From positions 1 to 6,997 of the forward strand of contig WRCT01000093.1 in assembly GCA_009783775.1 (NCBI GenBank): DNA of 6,997 nucleotides, read 5' to 3'. Below the pieces are notes generated by a model. It worked only from the letters and a program-made list of their open reading frames with translations. It was not told where the DNA came from and did no database searches. Shown piece by piece: positions 1-5,620 of this stretch. How positions within the stretch are numbered: position 1 is the stretch's first letter; the number at the start of each line of letters is the position of its first letter. The position numbers and the translations under genes were made by a program. The DNA comes from Clostridiales bacterium (GTDB taxonomy: Bacteria; Bacillota; Clostridia; Christensenellales; CAG-138).

Positions 1-158
1 CCGAAAAATGCGTGGGCTGCACGCTCTGCGCGCGCAAGTGCCCCGTGGACTGCATTTCGGGCACAGTCAAACAGCCGCACGTCATCGACCAGGCGCGCTG
101 CATCAAATGCGGCGCGTGCCAGGCGGCGTGTAAGTTCAATGCGATTATTAAGAAATAA
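1..158 (+). CDS. NADH-dependent [FeFe]-hydrogenase beta subunit (HydB/HndC, NuoF-like), C-terminal fragment
   Basis: This is the last 51 codons (reading frame from base 3, stop TAA at 156-158) of a gene that begins before the window. The fragment is a two-cluster bacterial ferredoxin domain with the motifs CVGCTLCARKCP and CIKCGACQAACK, which would ligate two [4Fe-4S] clusters. It ends in the Lys-rich tail AIIKK. The phrase VKQPHVIDQ between the two motifs is, from memory, typical of the ferredoxin extension at the C-terminus of NuoF-like subunits of trimeric hydrogenases (HydB, HndC). In that family the missing N-terminal part binds FMN and NAD(H), and this domain passes electrons towards the catalytic subunit. 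The adjacent hydrogenase gene on the same strand supports the call. A free-standing ferredoxin or another NuoF homologue cannot be excluded because the FMN/NAD region is outside the window. Confidence 0.85.
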   Translation, partial: EKCVGCTLCARKCPVDCISGTVKQPHVIDQARCIKCGACQAACKFNAIIKK

Positions 159-169
159 TCGCGTTAAAC

Positions 170-234
170 AGTGAGGAATGAGCCATTAGGAATGAGCAAT
201 TCAATTCCTCACCCCTCACCCCTAATCCCTAATG
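170..234. repeat. Degenerate AT/AG-rich inverted repeat between the two hydrogenase genes
   Basis: The gap between the hydrogenase genes contains GTGAGGAATGAGCC, then ATTAGGAATGAGCAATTC, and then the complementary-sense run AATTCCTCACCCCTCAC and CCCTAATCCCTAATG. The two halves are imperfect reverse complements around about position 201, and each half is itself made of short GAGGAATGA / TTAGGAATG style units. It looks like a decayed palindromic intergenic repeat. It begins about 12 bases after the upstream stop and ends inside the spurious upstream ATG at 232. Whether it forms an RNA structure that tunes the downstream gene is not known. Confidence 0.6.
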
Positions 235-258
235 AAACGTAACAACGGAGGCAGCTTC

Positions 259-2001
259 ATGGATAATATCACCTTAAAGATAAACGGACTCAGCGTTACC
301 GCTCCACTTGGATCTACAATATTAGAGGCCGCGCAAAAGGCGGGGATCCGCATTCCGACACTTTGTTACCTTAAGGAGGACAACGCCATCGGCGCGTGCC
401 GTTTGTGCGTGGTCGAGGTCAAGGGCGCGCGCTCCAATCCCGCCGCCTGCGTGCAGGAGGCCGCCGAGGGCATGGAGGTCCAAACCAACACGCCCGCCCT
501 GCGCGAGTCGCGCAAAAAGACGCTCGAGCTCCTGCTCTCCCAGCATCGCATGGAGTGCTTGAGCTGCGTGCGCAGCGTCAACTGTGAGCTGCAAACTTTA
601 GCGCAGGAATACAATGTCGACGCGCACCGCTACGACCCCGCCGAGCCGATCGGGCCCGCGATCGACGACTCTGCCGTACACCTTGTGCGCGACAACAGCA
701 AATGCATCCTCTGCCGCCGCTGCGCCGCGGTCTGCAAACGTGTCCAGTATGTCGGCGTCATTGGCGCGACCGAACGCGGCAACCTCACGCAGATCGCCAG
801 CCCCTTCGAATACGGCCTGGCCGACACCTCCTGCGTGCATTGCGGGCAGTGCATCGCGGTCTGCCCCACGGGCGCGCTGACCGAGCGGGACGACACGGAC
901 CCCGTCTGGGCCGCGCTGGCCAACCCCGACCAACACGTCGTCGTGGCGCCCGCGCCCTCCGTCCGCGCGCAGCTGGGCGAGTGTTTCGGTATGCCGATAG
1001 GCACAAACGTGGAGGGCAAGCTGATCGCCGCCCTGCGCCGTCTGGGCTTTGACAAGGTCTTCGGCGTGGACACGGCGGCGGACGTGACCGTGATGGAAGA
1101 GGGCGCGGAGCTCATACAACGCTTGAAAGAAGGTGGCAAGCTGCCGCTCATCTCCTCCTGTTCGCCGGGCTGGGTCAAGTTCTGCGAATACTATTATCCG
1201 GAGTTTATCGAGAATATGTCCAGCTGCAAATCACCCCAGCAGATGTTCGGCGCGCTGACCAAGACCTGGTACGCCGAGCGCGCGGGATTGGACCCCAAGG
1301 ATATCTTTGTCGTGACGATCATGCCCTGCACCGCCAAGAAGTTTGAGGTGCGCCGCCCCGGCGAGGACGCGACGGGTTATCCCGACGTGGACGTGGCGCT
1401 CACCACGCGCGAGCTGGCGGCCATGATCCGCCGCGCGGGCATTGATTTCAATATGCTGCCCGACGAGGCCGCCGATCCCGCCTTCGGCGTGGCCTCCGGC
1501 GCGGGCCTGATCTTTGGCGCGAGCGGCGGCGTAATGGAGGCCGCCCTGCGCACCGTGGCGGAGAAACTCACGGGCAAGCCGCTCGATAAGATCGACTTTA
1601 CCGCCGTGCGCGGCGTGGAGGGAATCAAAGAGGCCGAGTATGATCTGAACGGCACGACCGTGCGCGTGGCGGTGACCTCGGGCCTGAGCAACGCCGCCAA
1701 ACTGCTGGACATGGTCAAAAGTGGGGAGAAGGACTATCACTTCATCGAGGTCATGGCCTGCCCCGGCGGCTGCGTCAACGGCGGCGGCCAGCCCTACCAG
1801 CCGAGCCATGTGCGCAACACGGTCGACCTCTCTGCGCAGCGTGCCAAGGCCCTGTACAGCGAAGACCAGAGCAAAACCCTGCGCAAGAGCCACGAGAATC
1901 CCGTCGTGAAGGAACTCTACGAAACCTACCTCGGTGAGCCCGGCAGCGAAAAAGCGCACCATATTCTGCATACGCGGTTTGAGGAACGGGAGATTTACTA
2001 A
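259..2001 (+). CDS. hydA: [FeFe]-hydrogenase catalytic subunit, HydA/HndD type
   Basis: This enzyme makes or oxidises H2 at the H-cluster in the cytoplasm, exchanging electrons with NAD(P)H and ferredoxin through partner subunits. The 580-residue protein has the full modular layout. There is an N-terminal [2Fe-2S] domain (Cys36, 47, 50, 64), then a His-ligated [4Fe-4S] site (His96, Cys100, 103, 109). Two [4Fe-4S] motifs follow (Cys149/152/155/159 and Cys192/195/198/202). The H-cluster motifs are SSCSPGW (299-305), MPCTAKK (355-361) and MACPGGCVNGGGQP (499-512). The C-terminal small-subunit-like domain has KSHENP near residue 543. Motif 1 has Cys-Ser where the textbook form has Cys-Cys. I start at ATG 259 because GGAGG at 247-251 lies 7 nt upstream. 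The in-frame ATG at 232 sits in a repeat with no such site. The preceding hydB-like gene suggests an operon. The final TAA overlaps the start of a repeat. Confidence 0.95.
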   Translation: MDNITLKINGLSVTAPLGSTILEAAQKAGIRIPTLCYLKEDNAIGACRLCVVEVKGARSNPAACVQEAAEGMEVQTNTPALRESRKKTLELLLSQHRMECLSCVRSVNCELQTLAQEYNVDAHRYDPAEPIGPAIDDSAVHLVRDNSKCILCRRCAAVCKRVQYVGVIGATERGNLTQIASPFEYGLADTSCVHCGQCIAVCPTGALTERDDTDPVWAALANPDQHVVVAPAPSVRAQLGECFGMPIGTNVEGKLIAALRRLGFDKVFGVDTAADVTVMEEGAELIQRLKEGGKLPLISSCSPGWVKFCEYYYPEFIENMSSCKSPQQMFGALTKTWYAERAGLDPKDIFVVTIMPCTAKKFEVRRPGEDATGYPDVDVALTTRELAAMIRRAGIDFNMLPDEAADPAFGVASGAGLIFGASGGVMEAALRTVAEKLTGKPLDKIDFTAVRGVEGIKEAEYDLNGTTVRVAVTSGLSNAAKLLDMVKSGEKDYHFIEVMACPGGCVNGGGQPYQPSHVRNTVDLSAQRAKALYSEDQSKTLRKSHENPVVKELYETYLGEPGSEKAHHILHTRFEEREIY

Positions 2002-2071
2002 TGTACAATGTACAAACTACAAACTACAATTGAGGAAGAAAACCTGACAGGTTTTCCTTGATAGCAATTGT
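2000..2071 (+). repeat. Family-1 palindromic repeat, copy 1, starting in the hydA stop codon
   Basis: The outer end AATGTACAATGTAC shares its first two bases with the TAA of hydA. Two ACAAACT-type heptads and CAATTGAGGAAG follow. Next comes a hairpin with stem GAAAACC (2038-2044) / GGTTTTC (2050-2056) and loop TGACA. ACAATTG (2026-2032) pairs again with CAATTGT (2065-2071). The expected right arm, GTAGTTTGTAGTTTG, is absent, so the copy is truncated or decayed on that side. The same arm occurs at 3717-3755 (reversed) and 5535-5665. Confidence 0.85.
2038..2056 (+). terminator. Possible hydA terminator or 3'-end hairpin inside the repeat
   Basis: A 7-bp stem (GAAAACC / GGTTTTC) with a 5-nt loop begins 36 nt after the hydA stop. 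The descending arm supplies four T residues, followed by CCTTGAT. The U-tract is short and partly inside the stem, so this is at best a weak intrinsic terminator. It may instead be an RNA-stabilising hairpin. Confidence 0.4.
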
Positions 2072-2091
2072 GTAATGCGTTGCTTGGTTTG

Positions 2092-2224
2092 CTGGATTGC
2101 TTCGTCGTGTGTCTTGCGTGATTTATGTTTATTCCCGCTCCTCGCAATGGGAGCTGCTCCCCCCCTGTCATTGCGAGGAGCGGGGAGACCATAAAAGTGA
2201 GAGCAACACGACGAAGCAATCCAG
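2092..2224. repeat. 133-bp MITE-like palindromic element with perfect 19-bp terminal inverted repeats
   Basis: CTGGATTGCTTCGTCGTGT (2092-2110) is an exact reverse complement of 2206-2224. Inside is a second exact pair, CCCGCTCCTCGCAATG (2134-2149) with 2169-2184. At the tip is a short GGGAG...CTCCC hairpin, so nearly the whole element can fold into one long stem. There is no coding capacity for a transposase, so if mobile it would need one in trans. The motif GCTCCTCGCAATG with GATTGCTTCGTCG resembles a palindromic repeat I recall from many unrelated bacterial genomes; this is memory, not a search. No clear target-site duplication is visible at its edges. Confidence 0.85.
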
Positions 2225-2271
2225 TCTCCCAACCTGCAAACAAAAGAATGTGTGATAAGGAACAGATTCTC

Positions 2272-3444
2272 ATGAAAAAATCAATCGCATTCCTTCTAGT
2301 CCTGCTGTTCTTATTTTCCTGCGCTTGCGAGACCCCAACCGCAATCCCCGCGCCCGCCACAGACGCGCCAATTACGGCAACGCCCGAAATAACCGCGATC
2401 CCTACACCCGAGCCCACGCCAACCCCGACAGTAAAACCCGACCCAACGCCCCTGCCGCAAAAACCGAGCTTTGAAAACTGGGACATCGACGACAACGGCA
2501 TTGACGGCGTGGGTGTTTGGCGCGGCAATACCAACAGCGATTTGGTCGTCAGCGGTTTAGCCGTAGACGCTTGGGACACCGTTTACTATGTATCGAAGGC
2601 ATACCAACAAAGCAGATTGATTGCCCACGATAAGGCTTCCGGCGCGGAAAGGGTGCTGTACGAGGTAGATAATTGGGATAACATAAATAGTCTAAACTGG
2701 TATGACGGCCTGCTTTGGTTTTATTGCAGCTACTATTATGACGGCGGGTGGTTATATTCCGAGGTACACACGCTTGATCCCGCTACCGGCGAACTGAAAA
2801 CGGTCTATCGGCACAATGGATTTCTTGTTGATTTAATGGTAGTATACGACTTGGTGTTGATCGGCAGGGTGGATAATAAAGACTTGATGCGCATTGACAC
2901 AGTATGCCTAAACATAGAAACGCTGAAAGAAATAAGGGTACCCAATCATTTTTGGCTGACAAACGCGATGGACGGTTGGCTGTACGGTTACCACGCGCCC
3001 GAAAGCTCCGAAGACAAAACTTATTACAAAATGCGGCCGGACGGAAAAGAGAAAAGCGAGTGTCCGCCTGTGCTCATTGCCGCCCATGGGAAACTGTACC
3101 ATAGTGATTATGGGATGAACATTACCGACGCGGAGGCCGGTAAAACGCAGCGGTTGTATTGGGGAGAAACGGGCGCGTTCAGACAGTATTTTTATGTTTC
3201 CCGCCATTTGATTTACTTAAATCAGGTAGATTGGGAGGACAATCCGGGTGTATACGCTGCGGATTTGGACGGAACAAACCTGACCCGTATGCCCGATGAA
3301 ACGCTTACGGAATATGGATTTGAGCGGAAAACCTACTGGCAATGGAATATCTTTGTCATGGGCGACACCATATGGCTGCTTGTCGATGACAAGGGTTGGC
3401 AAAAGCTTGTGCCGACAGAAGGCCTGATAGACGGGGCAGTGTGA
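2272..3444 (+). CDS. Secreted lipoprotein with Pro/Thr-rich stalk and probable propeller-like domain, function unknown
   Basis: The 390-residue product starts with a lipoprotein signal peptide: KK, a hydrophobic run at residues 4-16, and lipobox LFSC with Cys17 as the likely lipidated residue. A Pro/Thr/Ala-rich stalk of PTPEPTPTPT type spans about residues 21-64. The remaining 325 residues are rich in Trp, Tyr and Asp. They contain recurring strand-turn units such as GLAVDAWDTVYYV, DGLLWFYC, DGWLYGY and PGVYAADLDGTNLTRM. These resemble the DUF5050/propeller-like repeats of clostridial surface proteins, so it may bind a ligand outside the membrane. I cannot name a function. ATG 2272 is chosen because TAAGGA (2256-2261) precedes it and the signal peptide begins there. 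The longer frame from 2125 would translate the repeat at 2092-2224. Codon use is less GC-rich than hydA or yqgF, which suggests an accessory or acquired gene. It has no operon partner. Confidence 0.8.
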   Translation: MKKSIAFLLVLLFLFSCACETPTAIPAPATDAPITATPEITAIPTPEPTPTPTVKPDPTPLPQKPSFENWDIDDNGIDGVGVWRGNTNSDLVVSGLAVDAWDTVYYVSKAYQQSRLIAHDKASGAERVLYEVDNWDNINSLNWYDGLLWFYCSYYYDGGWLYSEVHTLDPATGELKTVYRHNGFLVDLMVVYDLVLIGRVDNKDLMRIDTVCLNIETLKEIRVPNHFWLTNAMDGWLYGYHAPESSEDKTYYKMRPDGKEKSECPPVLIAAHGKLYHSDYGMNITDAEAGKTQRLYWGETGAFRQYFYVSRHLIYLNQVDWEDNPGVYAADLDGTNLTRMPDETLTEYGFERKTYWQWNIFVMGDTIWLLVDDKGWQKLVPTEGLIDGAV

Positions 3445-3482
3445 CAACACGCTCACCACTTTATCACGGCGTTGATTATTCT

Positions 3483-3530
3483 GTCATTACGGACTTGGTC
3501 TTTTCCGTCATTGCGGGCTTGGTCTTTTCC
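3483..3530. repeat. 24-bp direct tandem repeat, two units plus a third half merging into a hairpin
   Basis: GTCATTACGGACTTGGTCTT begins the first 24-base unit (3483-3506). The second unit (3507-3530) differs only at two bases (ACGGA becomes GCGGG). A third partial copy, GTCATTGCGGGCTTG, starts at 3531 and is also the left arm of the next hairpin. The array therefore looks like slippage copies of the hairpin arm. Confidence 0.85.
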
Positions 3531-3595
3531 GTCATTGCGGGCTTGACCCGCAATCTCCTTTAGACTTATAGATTGCGGATCAAGCCCGCAATGAC
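3531..3595. repeat. Palindromic repeat with 26-bp arms (GTCATTGCGGGCTTG family)
   Basis: The left arm 3531-3556 and right arm 3570-3595 are reverse complements at 25 of 26 positions, separated by 13 bases. Each arm also contains its own smaller palindrome (ATTGCGGG...CCCGCAAT). The gap between the lipoprotein stop and the convergent gene is a normal place for such elements. In RNA it would form a very stable stem, which might end transcripts from the lipoprotein gene, but there is no U-tract. A diverged half-copy appears at 6920-6945. Confidence 0.9.
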
Positions 3596-3598
3596 ATT

Positions 3599-3713
3599 AT
3601 AATAAAGGCGGGCGTGTGATAACAAAGACGGGACGTGATAACGAAGGCGGGTGCGTGACGTGATAACAAAGGCGGGCGCGTGGCGTTATAATAAAGACGG
3701 GCGCGTGTGGCGC
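3599..3713. repeat. Minisatellite: five imperfect 19-30 bp units of ATAAyAAAGrCGGGcGcGTG type
   Basis: Units begin at about 3599, 3619, 3638, 3663 and 3688. Each opens with ATAAT or ATAAC, then AAAGGCGGG or AAAGACGGG, then a variable GCGTG-rich tail, giving unequal lengths. The units touch each other, so there are no spacers of CRISPR kind. The last unit carries the minus-strand terminator hairpin. Read on the minus strand every unit shows GC-rich sequence followed by a T-rich stretch, so the array may have arisen by duplication of the terminator tail. The 313-base gap from 3445 to 3757 contains no credible gene. Confidence 0.8.
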
Positions 3714-3716
3714 CCG
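3688..3716 (-). terminator. Intrinsic terminator for the substrate-binding protein gene
   Basis: On the minus strand the sequence is CGGGCGC, loop CACAC, GCGCCCG, then TCTTTATTAT. This is a perfect 7-bp GC-rich stem (3710-3716 with 3698-3704) followed by a T-rich tail. It lies 41 nt after the stop codon of the minus-strand gene, in the normal position for Rho-independent termination. Confidence 0.75.
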
Positions 3717-3755
3717 CTTCCTCAATTGTAGTTTGTAGTTTGTACATTGGACATT
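3717..3755 (-). repeat. Family-1 repeat, copy 3 (arm only), abutting the substrate-binding protein stop
   Basis: Read on the minus strand it runs AATGTCCAATGTAC, two ACAAACT heptads, then CAATTGAGGAAG. This is nearly identical to copy 1 after hydA, with one substitution in the outer end. It starts 2 nt after the stop codon. Where copy 1 has a GAAAACC/GGTTTTC hairpin, this one runs directly into the GC-rich terminator hairpin at 3698-3716. Confidence 0.85.
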
Positions 3756-3757
3756 CC

Positions 3758-4759
3758 TTATCCCGCGTCAATCTTCCGCGCCAACTCGTTATTGACCAAC
3801 GCTCCAAACTCCGGCGCGGCGGAAAGCTCGCCCGAAAAGGCCATGATTGCCAGCAGGCGGTGATAGTCCTCCTCGAACATTTCAAGCTCTGCCTTCCACG
3901 CGTCGCTTTGGCGGTAGCTGTTCGCCACGATGATCAGGCTGTTCAGCGACGAATCAGGGAAGAAGGGCTGCATGGCTTTCGCAATCTCCTCATCGGTTGC
4001 GGTCAGGATCCACAGCTGTGCCCGATGGATCGCGCGCAGGAAAGCCTCGACTTGCCCCGGCGCGTTCTTTAACTTCTCCGGCGTGACCAGGTAGCAGGTA
4101 TAGGGCACGGAGCCCGACTCCAGGCCGACGCTCGCCAGAATAAAGCCGCGTTCATTGTTCTGCATTTCGGTCGCGGTCGGCTCAAAGAGCGTGACAAAAT
4201 CGCCCGTGCCGCCCTCGAACGCGCCCGCCATCATATTGAACGCGATCGAGTCGATCACCTCGATATTTTCGCCCGCCGTTAAGCCGTGCTGATCCAATAC
4301 CCACAGCAGCGTCATCAGCGGCATACCGCCCTTGCGCCCGCCGATCAGCGTCTTGCCGGTCAGGCTCGCCCAGTCAAAGGGATCCTGCGCCTCCCGACCC
4401 ATCAAAAACGACCCGTCCCTTTTGGTCAGCTGACCCACGATGATCGGGTGATTCGCCTTGCCCTCATTGCACACATACACGCCCGTCTCGGGCCCCGCCA
4501 GACAGATATCCGCCTCGCCCGCGAGCAGCGCGGTCATGGCCTTGTCGGAGCCGCCCGAGGTCGTAATGCGCACGTCCAGGCCCTCCTCGTCGAAATAGCC
4601 CAGGCTTGCCGCCACATACTGCGGCGCGTAAAACACCGACCGCGTCACCTCGTGCAGTTCCACGATCACCTTGCCCTCTTTCTTTTTCGCGCAGCCGGCA
4701 AAGGCAGAAACGACCAAAAGAATACAAATCAAAACCGCAACAAATCTTTTCAAACCCAT
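3758..4759 (-). CDS. NMT1/SsuA-like ABC transporter substrate-binding lipoprotein
   Basis: The 333-residue protein is a probable lipid-anchored solute receptor outside the membrane that hands its ligand to an ABC permease. It has a signal peptide (LKRF, hydrophobic core 7-20) and lipobox FAGC with Cys23. The mature domain begins EVTRSVFYAPQYVAASLGYF (residues 37-56). It continues with GLDVRITTSGGSDKAMTALLAGEADICLAG, the classic first lobe of NMT1/ThiY/SsuA-type receptors. LTGKTLIGGRKGGM (133-146) and VTPEKLKNAPGQVEAFLRAI (225-244) are also family-typical. Known ligands in the family include sulfonates, nitrate and pyrimidine precursors; nothing here fixes which. ATG at 4757-4759 is preceded by AGGAGG 5 nt away (4765-4770). 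The longer in-frame start 30 nt upstream lacks such a site. No permease or ATPase gene lies beside it in this window, so it is a solo receptor or an end gene whose partners are elsewhere. Confidence 0.88.
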   Translation of the reverse strand: MGLKRFVAVLICILLVVSAFAGCAKKKEGKVIVELHEVTRSVFYAPQYVAASLGYFDEEGLDVRITTSGGSDKAMTALLAGEADICLAGPETGVYVCNEGKANHPIIVGQLTKRDGSFLMGREAQDPFDWASLTGKTLIGGRKGGMPLMTLLWVLDQHGLTAGENIEVIDSIAFNMMAGAFEGGTGDFVTLFEPTATEMQNNERGFILASVGLESGSVPYTCYLVTPEKLKNAPGQVEAFLRAIHRAQLWILTATDEEIAKAMQPFFPDSSLNSLIIVANSYRQSDAWKAELEMFEEDYHRLLAIMAFSGELSAAPEFGALVNNELARKIDAG

Positions 4760-4816
4760 ATAGACCTCCTCTGATAAATTTCCCTGCATGATATGTCAGA
4801 TTTTTTAATTTGGTGT

Positions 4817-4845
4817 TTGTCAAGGACGAAATAATGTTGTATAAT
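4817..4845 (+). promoter_or_regulatory. Sigma-A-type promoter for ireB-yqgF
   Basis: TTGTCA (4817-4822, five of six to consensus) is followed after exactly 17 bases by a perfect TATAAT (4840-4845). Transcription would start near 4852, just before the AAGGAG at 4852-4857, giving a very short leader. Confidence 0.85.
4818..4823 (-). promoter_or_regulatory. Possible -35 box of the divergent substrate-binding protein promoter
   Basis: On the minus strand bases 4823-4818 read TTGACA, a perfect -35 box that overlaps the plus-strand -35 of ireB. No good -10 is found 16-18 bases away. The best AT-rich candidate (TATCAT, 4793-4788) is too far. The box is suggestive only. Confidence 0.35.
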
Positions 4846-4868
4846 TCAATCAAGGAGTTGATTGTTCT

Positions 4869-5120
4869 ATGGAAGATTCGTTTGATACCGCAAAATACCA
4901 GGTCACAAAAGACCGCGTTTCTCCCCGTGAAGTCCTGCTCACTGTGTTCCAGGCCATGCGGGAAAAGGGCTATGAGCCGGTCAACCAAATCGTGGGCTAT
5001 CTGCTGTCGGGCGATCCCACCTACATCACGAGCTACAAAAACGCGCGTTATGTCATGCTGCGTGCCGAGCGGGACGAGCTGATCGAAGAGCTGGTCCGCA
5101 GCTATCTCCTGGAAAAATAA
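4869..5120 (+). CDS. ireB: IreB family regulatory phosphoprotein (UPF0297/DUF965)
   Basis: The 83-residue cytoplasmic protein matches the family along its whole length. The key stretch GYEPVNQIVGYLLSGDPTYI (residues 34-53) and the end ERDELIEELVRSYLLEK (67-83) are family signatures. In Enterococcus faecalis IreB is phosphorylated on N-terminal threonines by the PASTA kinase IreK and affects cell-envelope stress resistance. Here Thr7 and Thr13 lie in the N-terminal tail, but whether they are targets is inference. The common Bacillus arrangement has alaS upstream; here a divergent gene and a private promoter take its place. AAGGAG (4852-4857) is 11 nt from the ATG, slightly long. The stop TAA shares its last A with the ATG of the next gene, so translation is probably coupled. 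Confidence 0.93.
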   Translation: MEDSFDTAKYQVTKDRVSPREVLLTVFQAMREKGYEPVNQIVGYLLSGDPTYITSYKNARYVMLRAERDELIEELVRSYLLEK

Positions 5121-5536
5121 TGATCAGAACGCTTGCCCTTGACGTAGGCCAAAAGCGCATAGGCGTGGCGGTTTCGGACGCGCTGAACATCACGGCGCAG
5201 CCCGTTCAGACCTATACCCGCAGCGGCAACGTCGGGCGGGACGTGGACTATTTGCTTGGCCTCGCGGCGCGCTACGCGCCCTGCCGCCTGCTGCTGGGCC
5301 TGCCGCGCAACATGGACGGCACCGAGGGCCCGCAGGCCGAACGCGTACGGCGGTTCGCCGCCCTTCTCGCCGAAAAGGGGGCGGGGGAGATCCTCTTCTG
5401 GGACGAGCGCCTGACCACGGCCGCCGCGCGGCAAGTGCTGCTCGAGGCCGACGTCTCCCGCAAAAACCGCAAGCAAGTCATTGACAAGCTGGCGGCAACT
5501 CTTATACTGCAAAGCTATATGGATAGCCAGGGATAA
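5120..5536 (+). CDS. yqgF: YqgF/RuvX-family RNase H-like putative Holliday junction resolvase
   Basis: This 138-residue protein has an RNase H fold. The family has been described as a putative Holliday junction resolvase (RuvX) and, in Escherichia coli, as an rRNA 5'-end processing nuclease, so the cellular role here is uncertain. Visible motifs in order are LALDVGQKRIGVAVSD (5-20) with catalytic Asp8, LLLGLPRNMDGTEGP (57-71), FWDERLTT (92-99) with acidic Asp94/Glu95, and NRKQVIDKLAATLILQSYMD (116-135) with the last conserved Asp121. The length is normal for the family. The ATG overlaps the ireB stop (TAATG). Only a weak purine stretch (GGAAAAA) precedes it, fitting translational coupling. 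The order ireB-yqgF-DUF1292 is conserved in Firmicutes. The stop codon overlaps the start of a family-1 repeat, which separates it from the DUF1292 gene. Confidence 0.95.
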   Translation: MIRTLALDVGQKRIGVAVSDALNITAQPVQTYTRSGNVGRDVDYLLGLAARYAPCRLLLGLPRNMDGTEGPQAERVRRFAALLAEKGAGEILFWDERLTTAAARQVLLEADVSRKNRKQVIDKLAATLILQSYMDSQG

Positions 5537-5573
5537 ACTACAAACTACAATGTACAAACTACAATGAAGGAAA

Positions 5574-5590
5574 AAACGGCTCTGCCGTTT
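5574..5590. terminator. Hairpin 1 inside copy 4 (possible yqgF terminator)
   Basis: AAACGGC (5574-5580), loop TCT, GCCGTTT (5584-5590) form a perfect 7-bp stem about 37 nt after the yqgF stop. Six A residues flank it on the left, so it has a better U-tract on the minus strand than on the plus strand. Confidence 0.5.
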
Positions 5591-5601
5591 CTATAAATAA
5601 A

Positions 5602-5620
5602 AAAACAGCGGAGCTGTTTT
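5602..5620. terminator. Hairpin 2 inside copy 4 (bidirectional terminator shape)
   Basis: AAAACAGC (5602-5609), loop GGA, GCTGTTTT (5613-5620) form a perfect 8-bp stem with an A-run before it and TTTTATCAT at its end. This is the usual shape of a bidirectional intrinsic terminator. Read inverted, its stem resembles hairpin 1, so the two may be diverged duplicates. If active it would cut DUF1292 off from the ireB-yqgF transcript. Confidence 0.5.

Noticed and set aside
232..258. Upstream ATG at 232 as the hydA start
   Set aside because: It lies in the intergenic repeat without a ribosome binding site. ATG 259 has GGAGG at good spacing and begins the conserved [2Fe-2S] domain.
598..1971. Long minus-strand open frames opposite hydA
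   Set aside because: The plus strand encodes a complete hydrogenase with all cluster ligands. The antisense frames are by-products of its GC-rich codons and have no ribosome binding sites or recognisable domains.
2125..2271. N-terminal extension of the lipoprotein from ATG 2125
   Set aside because: It would translate the palindromic element and bury the signal peptide. ATG 2272 has TAAGGA upstream and starts a proper lipoprotein signal.
3599..3713. CRISPR array
   Set aside because: Units are contiguous, unequal and degenerate, with no unique spacers, and no cas genes are near. It is a minisatellite.
3580..3885. Minus-strand open frame of 101 codons across the repeats
   Set aside because: It runs through the minisatellite and the 3' end of the substrate-binding protein gene in another frame. 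It has no start signal and a composition set by the repeats.
4286..4774. Plus-strand open frame opposite the substrate-binding protein gene
   Set aside because: It is antisense to a clear family member, has no ribosome binding site and shows no domain.
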